Assembly (NCBI GenBank): GCA_949128115.1
Contig: OX421962.1
Span: 63,467,787-63,531,786 of the forward strand
DNA length: 64,000 bases
From: Anaspis maculata
Taxonomy: Eukaryota > Arthropoda > Insecta > Coleoptera > Scraptiidae
Reading direction: 5' to 3'
This document shows, one piece after another, positions 1-10,197 of this stretch. Below the pieces are notes generated by a model. The model was given only the letters and a program-made list of their open reading frames with translations. It made no database searches and was not told the DNA's origin. The position numbers and the translations under genes are program-made. Numbering within the stretch: position 1 is the stretch's first letter; each line of letters starts with the position of its first letter.

Positions 1-2436
1 TTCTGACCGGTTTCGAAGGTCTCTGACCCTTCTTCGTCAGAGTGTAAAGTTCTAAAATAGAGTACCTACATAAAACAACAAAACAAGTACATAAAAGGAG
101 AACGATAACATACCGATATTGTGTAAATGGATGAAACTTTTACTAAACTCACCTTAAACCGACAAACTTTTGAAAAAAAAGATTTTTCCTTTTTTTTTGA
201 AACTTCAACAATTTTTTCAACAGGTGTTTTTTTGAATAACCTATCAAGTGTGATATATTTATAATCATGATGAAAAACAGAACCGATTCCCATTATAAAA
301 TACAGGGTGTTCAATCTGAGAAAAGTTTTCGATGTAAGCAAAATGTCGCAGGAAAATATACCTAGTGAACAGATTCGAAACCTACGGAAAACATCATGGA
401 GGAATCGTTTCTATTTTTGAAATTATGTTGAAGGGTAAGTCTCCAGGGAGGGGGTATATTTTATATGTGAACACCTGTACAAGAAACAGGAGGCGGTAAA
501 ATGTCAAAAACTATTTCGAGATAATGCTGCGAGGTTTCCAAAAATATAGCTAGAAAAAATATACAATTGTTTTTAAAAAAGTTACACACACTTAAAAATG
601 AACCACTTCACACTTCTTCTTTTGTTACCCTGTATATCAGTAAACACGATATCCAAATATGGAACTTGCAGTCAGAAGAACGTTTGAATCACTAACACCA
701 TCTTTTTTCAAATCGCCTCATTTTTCGTCACGATATCCTCATTTGAACCTGATCGAGTTTTTGGGGTGGACCACTCCAATCTTTGTTCTGTTCATTTTAT
801 TCTCGAGTGTCGTATGTTGTACTTGTATAAGATATATTACTACATAGGTACGAGTGACGAAATTTTAGGATCAAAATAATAAATAAAGGATCTAGCTACT
901 TCTGCTGATTTTATAGTTTGTGTTCGTATTTCTACTCTGGATTAGAAATTATGAGAATTTTTTTGGAGTTTATCAGTCATAATATGTCAGTAATGTTAAA
1001 CTAAGGTCATGATTATTTGGACTTTTGGTTGCAAATATCTAAATTAAAATTTGCAACATCATAGCATAACTAAAAATTAATTTTAATTGAAAACTATGTA
1101 ATTAACTATAATATTAACACCCAGGCGTTACAGGCAGATTTGTAGTAGATATTATAACCCTTCCTGTCACAATACATCAGGTACCTCACCTACCTACGTA
1201 CCTGTTTGAATCTTGACCTTTGTCCTCAACAAACTGATTCCAAATTACGAGTCATTTTAACGCACAGATGTTGGATTTTCCAGAGGAATCTCGATTAGGT
1301 GTTTTGAATTTCGATGTTGAACAGTTTAGAGAATTCGGCGCTTAATTAGGTAGGTACTGGGAGTTCAAAGTACGTCTCATTCTTTGTAGCGATGATTCAT
1401 TTATGACAATACCTCTTGTATGTAGTCTGTACTCTGTACCAATACTCTCGTTTAATAACACTAGAATTTGGACAGTGGCGCATCCAGCATTTGCACTGCA
1501 GTGTAGGGTGCAGGGTTGTAGGGTGTGGAAGGTAGTAAAAATACTGTATTATTGCCCAATATTATGGATGCCCAATATTATTTTGGATCCATTGAAACCA
1601 AAAAACGTAATTTCGGAACAATTGAGGGTCACGTCCTATAGGTCGCGGGAACAAAAATGGCGTGCTAAAGATGGGTATACGGTATGATGTTATTTTCACC
1701 AATACCTACTTGTTGATACAATTTTCTTCAGTTGTGAAGTTGTAATAAATATATAGATCATTTTTTGAACAATTGTCGCTTTATCATGAAAGTTGATGTG
1801 CTAAGCTCAAGATTTAACTGAGTAATGTCAAAAACAAGCGAATCTCTACAGCGGTACTTTGGCACCCTATCAGGCGCAAGCGCGGACAAAAAGCTGGCAA
1901 GAGGCGCTTCGTTGTGCCGGCGTGCCTGCAACGTTGCCATAGCGGGTGCCAAGGTGACGGTTATGTTCCCGCGACCTATTGCAAATAAGCCATCGATATA
2001 ATGAAAAGTTACAATCCACTCGGGTGTATGTAGGTACTCGTTTGTTAAAAAAAAAGTTGTAGGCACGCCACTAGCACATTCGGTTGTACTGTCAAAAATT
2101 GGATGAGTATGACACTAATAATGACAGCAGCCAGCAGAGATAGCCTATGGAAAAGAGCTGCCATTTTTCTTTTGGCGCCATTCCATAAAAGTTTTATGAA
2201 CAAGTTCGTAATTTTTACGTGATTTCTCAGACAGCAGGTCTTAATTTTTTTTATTCAACGGTTATTCGACGCGAGAACAGCAACAAAACCGCCAGCGAGG
2301 CGAGCATACAGCGCCGCAGGCGAATTTTTTTTCCGAATAACAATAATGTTAACAAATAAGTGGATATACCTAACAATAAAAGTCACCATTTAGAGCAAAG
2401 TGAGCGAAAATTGGGACACCAAGTTCGACAATTAGG
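1..2436. other. Intergenic, no gene recognised
   Basis: No convincing coding exon. Open frames here are short and do not resemble a known family. A TACAGGGTG word lies near 303 and its reverse form near 630, the same words that end the fold-back elements further on, so 300-640 may hold an eroded element. I could not pair its two ends. The rest is AT-rich single-copy-looking sequence. Confidence 0.5.
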
Positions 2437-3646
2437 TACAGGATGTTCACGATAAAATTCACCCCCCTCTAGGAGATTCCCCTTCGAGATATTTTGAAAA
2501 ACTGAAAACTTTTCTCAACGATTTTTCTGATGGATCTTGAATCGATCGTCTAAAAGTTTCTAATTAGTACCGTATACAGGGTGTGACTTGTAACTTATTT
2601 ATTTTAAATGCAACACCCTATATTTTATCACGTCATTTGATGAAGCCTTTCCCTCTGATTACAAAAATATACAACATTTATGATTTATTTTGACAAGGAA
2701 GCTGTCGAAAAAATAATAAAATAGGTAGTCAAATACCTATAATGGAAATTAAAAATTACGCGACACCCCGTATTGGGAACGAATTAGACATTTATCCATG
2801 CAGAGTTGAATTCTGTAGAACTGTAGAAACCAAAGTCATATCTAACCGCGAAACAAAATTTTTGACTAAACTGCTCAACATTTGAAATGTCGGTATCGAA
2901 AATTTTTCCCATTTTCAAAACGGTATAACTTTGGATTGTCTCAACCGATTTCGATTTTATTTTCACAGTTGTTTAGATACATTTTCCAGCAATCTACTTG
3001 GTTGGCGAGATTTTTTGACTTATTCCAATTACATTCGTTACAGGGTGAAATGTAAAGCATTGCAAAATTGTGCATAGTTCAATAGATCCCCATTTTTGAG
3101 AACAATTTTTTCTCCAAATTTTAACGGTATAATCATGAAGCCTGATGTCATATCTCGAAACGGTTTTTGAATTTTCTAGATCAGAAGTTCAACAATGATG
3201 ACATGATTTTTTTGTCAAAGTTGCATTTCAGTCATTTCGGTTGTCAATAAAATCGCATTTTGGATGATAAGAACCTGTAATTTTGCATGCTTATTGCTTG
3301 AACTGTTAAGAAACTGCTGCACCCTCAGAAACCCCTGTGCTCGCCTCTGTTTTACTTTCCCGGTTCGCGTTCTCGATTGAAAAGAAAAATGTTGTGAACG
3401 CGCACAAAAATTGTTTCCGGATTTCGAAGAATAACTTTTTTCAAGGTCCATCTTATCGATTTATTTAGACCATTTCCAGATCAAAGTCGGTCTGTCTGCC
3501 TGTCTGTGTGTCTAACGCTATGTAATCGTCCATGATAACTCCCAAGCGGTATATCCAATTGAGCTGAAATTTGGTATGCAGCCATAGTATTGGCGAGTAA
3601 CATTACCGATGGTGGCGCTGCTGATGCGCTTCGCATGTAAACAAAC

Positions 3647-4085
3647 ATGTCGGATAGAGTACGGATTGTTGCCCGCGCGTTCAAAAATCTCATCAGTAGT
3701 AAGCGGTTTTTAATGTCCTCCAGACGTGAAACGTGGTTAATTAGTATTGCGGTGGAACTCAAAAATGGCAGAAGCGTAATTGAGTGTTATGGAGGTTTTG
3801 AATCACTTGATGGACTCAATGGATTCTCTCTGTATCGTGATGGGAGAAGAAATTCTGAAGTCACAATTTCTTGTGTTGTGTGGTCGAAAGCGAACCGAAT
3901 CAAGCATCAATTTAAACATAGACATATTTGAATTGTGTTTACAAACAAGCGCATTGTATGAATCTCCTCACTAGGTAACTGGGAATGTAATTAAAAAAAA
4001 TAGTAGTAGCAGTTCCTGTGAAATTGGAACGTTCAAATGCACTTGCAAAGCCAGTCCGGGACATGCAAAAATATCGCAGCTGTGC
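3647..4085 (+). pseudogene. Decayed SWIM-type reading frame in K copy A
   Basis: The reading frame starts at ATG 3647 (MSDRVRIVARAFKNL). It is homologous to the - strand frame of K copy B. The frames change within it: the stretch before 3931 and the stretch 3780-3974 both match parts of copy B. The Cys-rich part (GTFKCTCKA) follows in another frame, and the CKH that completes the finger in copy B is lost by an indel. I infer a non-functional copy. Confidence 0.45.
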
Positions 4086-4129
4086 TTCTTCAATGCAGCC
4101 ATATAAAGTTCCCATTTTCAGCGACACTT

Positions 4130-4307
4130 CCCAGGCTTTTCTCGTAGTCATATTTTTCAGAGTGCCGAGTTTGTTTGTCATTTTGACTACCCAACTTGCG
4201 TCTTTCGCTTTCGACGGAAAACGGTGAAAATGTAACTCTTCCTTTTTCCGGTTTCCACAGCACGACTCGCACTCGGACACAACTAATTCTCCGCCACTTT
4301 TTGTCAC
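4130..4307 (-). pseudogene. THAP-like domain fragment in K copy A
   Basis: Translation of the - strand gives CESCCGNRKKEELHFHRFPS, then a conserved-type Trp 8 residues on. This fits the N-terminal half of a THAP zinc finger (C-x2-4-C, then a FHRFP-like segment, then W). The second Cys/His pair of a THAP domain is not seen before the frame runs into the antisense of the SWIM region, so this is at best one exon. The assignment rests on pattern only. Confidence 0.4.
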
Positions 4308-5894
4308 TATCTATCTTGCCACCTTCCATTCTATGCCACTTTTGCTTGCCAGTCGTCGTACACGTGCCACTCTTATTTAAAAATGCAATGCTTTTGCAAT
4401 CGACGACACCTAATATATTCAAGATGATGAAACGTGCGTGGCTCACGTACTTTGTTGGAAAAAATTAACGCCGCGTTAAGTCAGATGGAATCAAATAAAG
4501 TTCCCAAACACCGCAACGCTCATAGGAGCCCACACAAATCTGCAGTTGATCCGTGCACAAACGTCGTTTACACGTTGGCCGTCAGATGGCGTATTCGATC
4601 TTGAAACTCGCCAATAGGCGTCTAATGAACTTATGTGATTTTGGTTGAAATCCGCCATTAGAGGGCGCACTTATTGCATCGTATCAATATCGGAATTTTT
4701 GACGTACTGACCTCAAATTGGATATGTAGATGTTTTGTTGGTTCAGAAACACATTCTAAAATTTTAGTTTGAATATGTTTCAGAAGTAAAACCTTAATTT
4801 ATCATTTTTTAGAGATGTCCAAAATGCTACTTCTACAAACAAAAAACATATCATCATTGTTGAACTTCTGATCTGGAAAATTCAACAACCGTTTTGAAAC
4901 AAGACATCAGGTTTCATGATCATATCGTTGGAATTTGGAAAAAAAAATTGTTCACAGAAACGGGGATCTCTTGAATTTTGCAATGCTTTACATTTCACCC
5001 TGTAACGAATGTGATAGAAATAAATTGAAAATTCTCGCCAACTGAGTATATTGCTGAAAGATGTATCTAAGCAACCGTGAAAACAAAAGCGAAATCGGTT
5101 GAGACAATTCAAAGTTACACCATTTTGAAAAAGGGCAAAATTTTCAATACAGACATTTCAAATGTTGAGCAGTTTATGTCCCTTATTTTATTATTTTTCC
5201 GACAGCTCACTTGTCAAAATAAATCATAAGTGTTATATATATTTGTAATCAGAAAAAAAGGCTCCATCAAATTACGAAATAAAATATAGGGTGTTGCATT
5301 TAAAATAAAAAAGTTATATATCACTATCACACCCTGTATACGGTACCAATTAGAAACTTTTAGAGGATCGCTAAGGTCCCTGAGAAAAATCGTAAAGAGA
5401 AAGTTTTTAGTTCTTCAAAATATCCCAAAGGGGAATCTCCTAGAAGGGGTGAATTTTGTCGTGAATTTATGCTCACCATGTACAGGGTGTTCACGTTAAG
5501 ATTGATAAGATAAGTCTAGCCGGCTTATCCCTGAACCAATTTCAAAAATAAAACCTGATTCTTGAAGGATTTTTGCTGAATTTTTCAAATTTGCCCACAA
5601 AATTTTTCTACATTTATAATATACAGGGTGTCGCAAAAAAATTACCTAGTTTTATCACATTACAATTATTTGAATAATGCAACGGATTTAGACTTTTGTC
5701 TTTAATACAAATATATATAACACTTACGGGTCCATTAAAAAAAAATTTAATGTTATTAAAAAAATTCTCAAAATCGGTTTGAATGTGATTTTTGATTTTT
5801 TTATATTTCAAACTGTTAAACATATGATATTTTGACAGTTTCTTTGTCAAATGAACCCGTAAGTGCTATATTTCGTTGTAATCAGAATGAAAGT

Positions 5895-6642
5895 AGAGCT
5901 GGGCCGATACCGATACTCAGTATCTGGTATCGGCCGATACTCCCCTAAGTTTCAGATACATGTCGATACCAAAAAAATTCAGATACTTGTATCTGAAAAG
6001 TATCTGGAAATTACGCAGCGCTTGCGCGCAGCCTCCGGCTCCATATAGGACTTTATTTTGCACCCAGGGATTCCCAGAATTCGTTTGACTAACCCAAACT
6101 GATTTTTATCATCAGCTGGTGCTTGCGTTCAGTAGTTTGAAGGTGTCCAAAATCTGCAATCAGACCCAGTGGATTATTGGAAGAAGGAAACAACATTTCC
6201 CCATCTGAAAAAACTGGCTGCATACTACCTTGCTATTCCAGCCAGGCTCTGTGTTTTCGGAGTTAGTTTTCTTTGGGGGCATCGTAACTATCAAAAGGAC
6301 AAGTCTGACTGCAGATCATGTGCATTAGCTTATATTTTTGAGAAAAAAAATTGTTAGAAAATGATTGAGAATTTTTAATGTTTTTTTTTTATTCGATTAT
6401 TGTTCGAAGTTGAATTGAAAATGTTAAGAATAATGTTTTTGATTGAACCTTGTTTATGAAAAAATCTGGAAAATATGCTTAAAACTGAGTAATTCTTACT
6501 TGATGCAGCCAATTAAAGTGAATCTCGCGTTTTTCCGACTTTAAATTAGATTTCAGATACATGTATCTGAGTATCGGTATCGGAAAAGTCAGTATCTGAG
6601 TATCGGTATCGGTATCTGAAATCCTGGTATCGGCCCAACTCT
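5895..6642. mobile_element. hAT-like element with transposase remnant
   Basis: The ends are AGAGCTGGGCCGATACC and, reversed, AGAGTTGGGCCGATACC. The flanks give an 8-bp target duplication with one mismatch (ATGAAAGT 5887-5894, ATGAAAGA 6643-6650), as expected for hAT. Subterminal regions are packed with GGTATCGG and CAGATAC words. The centre keeps a transposase C-terminus. At 748 bp it is a deleted, non-autonomous copy. Confidence 0.75.
6166..6357 (+). pseudogene. hAT transposase C-terminal remnant
   Basis: The frame encodes DYWKKETTFPHLKKLAAYYL then AIPA, the start of the hAT C-terminal dimerisation domain. After a frameshift near 6245 the neighbouring frame reads GIVTIKRTSLTADHVH, a stop, then LIFLRKNC. 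This matches the end of that domain (…KR..L....V..LIFL..N). The catalytic core is absent. Confidence 0.7.
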
Positions 6643-6831
6643 ATGAAAGACTGCATCAACTGCATGTTAATGAACTTTTTTTTGCGACACCCTGTGAATT
6701 GATTGTTCAGAAATTTATGGGAAAATTCAAAAAATTCAGCAAAACTCCTCCAAGAATCAGTTTACCTTTTTGAAATTGTCCCAGGGATAAGGCAGCTAGT
6801 GGGGGGTCAATCTTAACGTGAGCAGCCAGTA

Positions 6832-7774
6832 CATTATAATTTTTTCAAAGTTTTTTCAATCTTGAGTTTTTGACCTAATCAATATAATATATGTATATAA
6901 ATTGTAAATAGAAATGGAGCAAGAAATTGATAGAACACGTCTTTTAATTTGCAGATCTATCAATAAAGTTTTGAAATAAACTAAGTCATAAAGGCAAACA
7001 ATCGAACAAACAAAAACAATAAAATTGGAAAATGGAAATTAAAACTGGAAATTCGTGGAACTTTGAGCAGCTTGAAATTGTTTAGTGGATGTAACAAGAG
7101 AAGTATTGAGTTTTTTTTTATTGCTAATGTTTATTAGGCCCTGGATTATAAACCGTGGATTATGAATCGTGGATTACGAACCGTGGATTATGGGCAACAT
7201 TAGGTTGCTAGCTACGGGTAAATAAAATATACATCGACAACAGCCGTGGACAAAGTCCACAGCCGCCCGAGATGTCATTTCATTTAAATTGAACTATAGG
7301 TAGTAAGTTACTTACTAGTAGTAGGTAGTGAGGTAGTATACTTATTCCTGGAAGCTAGGAAATTTCAGTTTTATTAGGGGTAGACTGGGTGCTGAGGATT
7401 CGGTATGAACTTACCAGAGCACAAGTACACAGCTTAAGAAGACGCACAATCACAACACTTTTTACATAACTTCCACAGTGGCTGTCATACTTTTTCAACC
7501 TGTCAACTCAATAGAAAATGGAGAATGTTGGAGAGGATTTTCGTTTTTTCTGATTCGACGGTTCAAACGCAGCTTTTCATATTATTATTATCGCTGCAAA
7601 ATTGGAACATTCACACACCCTATCCTACTTCATCTATAAAAAAAATATGAACTACCCCTTTGTTCTTCACTTTGTATTTTCTTTATATCTAATACGCCGC
7701 AATGGAGGAGCATCATCAGAAATTAAGCTATTTTAGATTATTCTCATAATTTCCTCAAGAATCTGGAGGAGCTT
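6832..7774. other. Intergenic, short degenerate tandem repeat
   Basis: No gene seen. Near 7143-7192 a ~16-bp unit built on CCGTGGATTA is repeated about four times with small changes (CTGGATTATAAA, CCGTGGATTATGAAT, CGTGGATTACGAA, CCGTGGATTATGGG). The remainder is AT-rich sequence without recognisable content. Confidence 0.5.
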
Positions 7775-8105
7775 GTGGTGTGGTGGCCAGCGCGTCCGAC
7801 TACCATGCCAAGAGTCGTGGGATCGATCCCCACCGGAGGCGGTCAGTGTCGTCCCAGAGACATGTTCCTTGATTTAGTTGGAATGCTTGCTAAATGCAAG
7901 ACTGTGTGTCGCATAGCGTGTAAAATGTAAACGATGGTGCCAACCCCATGTGATGTTGGTGGTCGTTAAAAATCCCTACCCTGTAATAGAACACAAATTC
8001 GGCAAAATTTCCGGTATAGTGAAGGAAAGCATCCACTGCCGTCGATGTTGGGCCTCGTTGCTGAAATAGACCGACGTTAAATAAACCATGAAAAAAATGT
8101 CTTGA
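7775..8105 (+). mobile_element. tRNA-headed SINE (family 1)
   Basis: The head at about 7776-7845 looks tRNA-derived: a degenerate A box (TGGCCAGCGCG) followed ~35 bp on by a B-box-like GGGATCGATCCCC. The unrelated body runs to about 8105. A body fragment of the same family lies in opposite orientation at 39727-39845 (shared ACGTCGG…TTTC and CCGGAAAT.TTGCC blocks). I see no clear target duplication. Confidence 0.55.
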
Positions 8106-8109
8106 ACTT

Positions 8110-10195
8110 TTAGACAGAACTTGAGACAGATCTGCCCTCAATTTTGTGTCCGCAGCTGTACCTGCTATAGTACCTGCCTTGGGAATCGAAAGGCCGATAT
8201 GGAATCAAATTTACCGACGTTACGTATGTAGCACACGTTTTGACCAAATTTTATCTTATCTTTTATGATAAGAAATGTCATCTCAAGTACCTAGATAATT
8301 ATCGGTTTCCCTGTTTGCTAGAGCGTATTTTAATGTGCTTTTTGATTATTTGCCCCTCTTTTTCTATTCTATCATTTTATACTCAAGCACTAATAATTTT
8401 TCAGTTGAATGAAAAATTGAGGAAAATTACTGAAAGTTTTCAAAATGGTTCTTCTTGAAATTTCAAGTTCTTTACGAAATGTTTAGGTACAGACCATGCG
8501 AAGACCCACTGATTACCTTTTTTATAGGACATAATCAGGTGTACCTATCATTCGTAGTAGGTATGCAGCAAATATTTATCCCCCAATTTTTGTTTTATAT
8601 TAGGTAAATATTTAAATAATTAAAAGTAAGAAGGTAGGTATCTCCAAGTATGTACTAAAGCACTTTATTGGGCTATAATTATTTTATTTTTATTGGCCAA
8701 TGATGCAAGAAGACAGATTACTATTTTTAAATGAATGTGGAAGTAAGACCATAGGTAGTACAGACAATTTTAGGTTTTAGCCTTAAAAAAAACAGCGTGG
8801 GCGTTATGTCTTTCTGGTCGATTTTTATATCGAAGGGGACATCTGAAGCATACATCGGCGAATTTCTATCTTCAACCCCTTCGTCGACATCCACCCGAAC
8901 TTTAAAATTTCATATGACCCCACCTACTTTGTGAAACTTGAAATTCTCATTTCGGAAATAATAAATTTCAATTCTCACGCCCTTTCCTTCTTCCAAAAAT
9001 TCTATTTTCGACCCCTCAATTTTCTTCAGTGTAGTCAACGTCATCCTACATTCCTGCATGGCATTAAGGAGGAGAATTTCCACTGGAACAAGTGATCCTC
9101 CAATTTACCCCTTTGCTCCCCATCATCACCTTGACTTGAAAATCAAAATCGCACGAACTACTGTGTGATACTCAGTGTGATATTATATCAAGAGAATTAA
9201 ATTCTCTTTTTAGAAAAAATATTTCCAAAATGTTCAACCCCTCCCCCAATAAAGTGGACATTTGGAGAATTTTGAGAAAGAACGGGAGGGGTTTGAAAGT
9301 ATTGAAATATATTTTCCAGGGAGAGAATTCCAAGAGAATTCAATACCCTTATGCATCACAAAGTAGGTGGTGTCATTTTAAATTTTGAAGTTAGGGCTGA
9401 AAATTCTCTCCTTTGCTGCTATGCAGGATGAAGTTGACTATATTGAACAGAGTTGAAGGATTCAAAATACACAAATCGATACTCAGGGCTAAATTTAAAA
9501 ACCAACTTGCAACCGATGTAAAGTTGCGCCGTCAAACATGAAAGAAAAATCAAATTTTCACGTCGATTTTCAATTTCCGCCCCCGCCAACTTCAAACCCA
9601 ATATAAATATCGACCTGTTTTTGCTCGAAGGAATAGTCTCTAAAAATCGGTACGGATGGATAGTTTTTAAATGATCACCCGGTATGTAGGTACCGTCCAG
9701 TTGAGTTTTCTGAATAACAAACTGACATTTCCCTGTAGTGGACATAGCATGAAAAAACAAGTTGGTTATGATGATAAAGACAAACCACTTCGCATGATCA
9801 TAACTGATACCTAAATAAACGATATGATCCGCGGTGCTTTTTTTCATCCCTTTCCCTTGGGTTTTTCGTTCGACTGAATTCAGTAGGTCCTCAAAGTAAG
9901 TAGATACACACGTACTGGACTTTACAATCTAGTGTCATCACTACATTTCCAAAATTCAAAATTTCCGCTAGGTACCTAGTAAGTACCTACCTATCGTAGA
10001 TCTAAAGTTACTCGAAATAAAATAGCAACAAAAAAAGATAACCTTTAGAACTTTGTACTGGATTCAATTGTTTTGTCAATTGTTGTACTCGTATCTTGAC
10101 CTAGGATTGATAATAAAATATACCTCACATCCTCATATTCTTTTAGTAACGAAATTTAGTTCGGCTTTGATGGATCTTTCGTTTCTTGTTTGCAG
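8110..10195. other. Intergenic region upstream of the acyltransferase gene
   Basis: No recognised gene. A 142-codon open frame on the - strand (9419-9847) is listed separately. 8900-9440 contains several short repeated words (CAAAGTAGGTGG, GGAGAGAATT) in both orientations but not in the mirrored order of a simple hairpin. The 5' untranslated exon(s) of the acyltransferase gene must lie here, since its start codon follows a 3' splice site at 10194-10195. Confidence 0.45.
9419..9847 (-). CDS. Unrecognised 142-codon open reading frame
   Basis: An uninterrupted frame on the strand opposite the acyltransferase gene. The product starts MKKSTADHIVYLG. It has one hydrophobic stretch (WFVFIIITNLFFHAM, residues ~21-35) that could be a signal or membrane segment, then a mostly hydrophilic part. 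I recognise no family, no splice-site evidence and no second copy. In AT-rich intergenic DNA a frame of this length can occur by chance. Confidence 0.15.
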   Translation of the reverse strand: MKKSTADHIVYLGISYDHAKWFVFIIITNLFFHAMSTTGKCQFVIQKTQLDGTYIPGDHLKTIHPYRFLETIPSSKNRSIFILGLKLAGAEIENRRENLIFLSCLTAQLYIGCKLVFKFSPEYRFVYFESFNSVQYSQLHPA

Positions 10196-10197
10196 AA

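Larger units (their letters stand above)
3590..4614. mobile_element. TA-flanked element K, copy A (THAP/SWIM carrier)
   Basis: The ends are TTGGCGAGT and ACTCGCCAA, flanked on both sides by TA (3588-3589 and 4615-4616). A second copy in the opposite orientation lies at 44117-45204 with the same ends and TA flanks. The + strand encodes a broken reading frame starting MSDRVRIVARAFK at 3647. The matching SWIM motif region near 4030-4080 is frameshifted and has lost a zinc ligand. The - strand encodes a THAP-like stretch (4130-4300). Both frames look decayed in this copy. Confidence 0.7.
2868..5175. mobile_element. Fold-back element M, copy A
   Basis: It begins AAACTGCTCAACATTTGAAA and ends with the reverse complement of that sequence. 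The arms are roughly 2868-3235 and 4850-5175. A second copy without the inner insertion lies at 47683-48973, which helps define both ends. The left arm also carries the repeat block with GTCTGTCTGCCTGTCTGTG near 3490, also seen in related form at 20345. No coding capacity of its own. Confidence 0.7.
2437..5482. mobile_element. Outer fold-back element N (nested stack)
   Basis: The left end starts TACAGGATGTTCAC and the right end reads back as TACATGGTGAGC followed by matching sequence. The two arms (about 2437-2700 and 5200-5482) are diverged inverted repeats, including shared blocks with CACCCTGTATA and TAGAAACTTTTAGA. Another fold-back (2868-5175) sits inside, and a third TA-flanked element (3590-4614) sits inside that. 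No transposase frame is seen in the outer layer. The superfamily is unknown to me. The right end abuts the next fold-back at 5481. Confidence 0.7.
5481..6831. mobile_element. Fold-back element H, interrupted by a hAT
   Basis: Left arm 5481-5650 and right arm 6670-6831 are inverted repeats. They share CACGTTAAGATTGA, a TTATCCCTG block and TACAGGGTGTCGCAAAAAAA (right arm reversed). It abuts element N at 5481. A 748-bp hAT-like element is inserted in its centre (5895-6642). No coding capacity of its own. Confidence 0.65.

Noticed and set aside
301..640. Complete fold-back with TACAGGGTG ends
   Set aside because: Both end words are present, but sequences just inside them do not pair.
8900..9440. 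Fold-back element
   Set aside because: Matching words occur in inverted orientation but not in mirrored order, so no hairpin forms.
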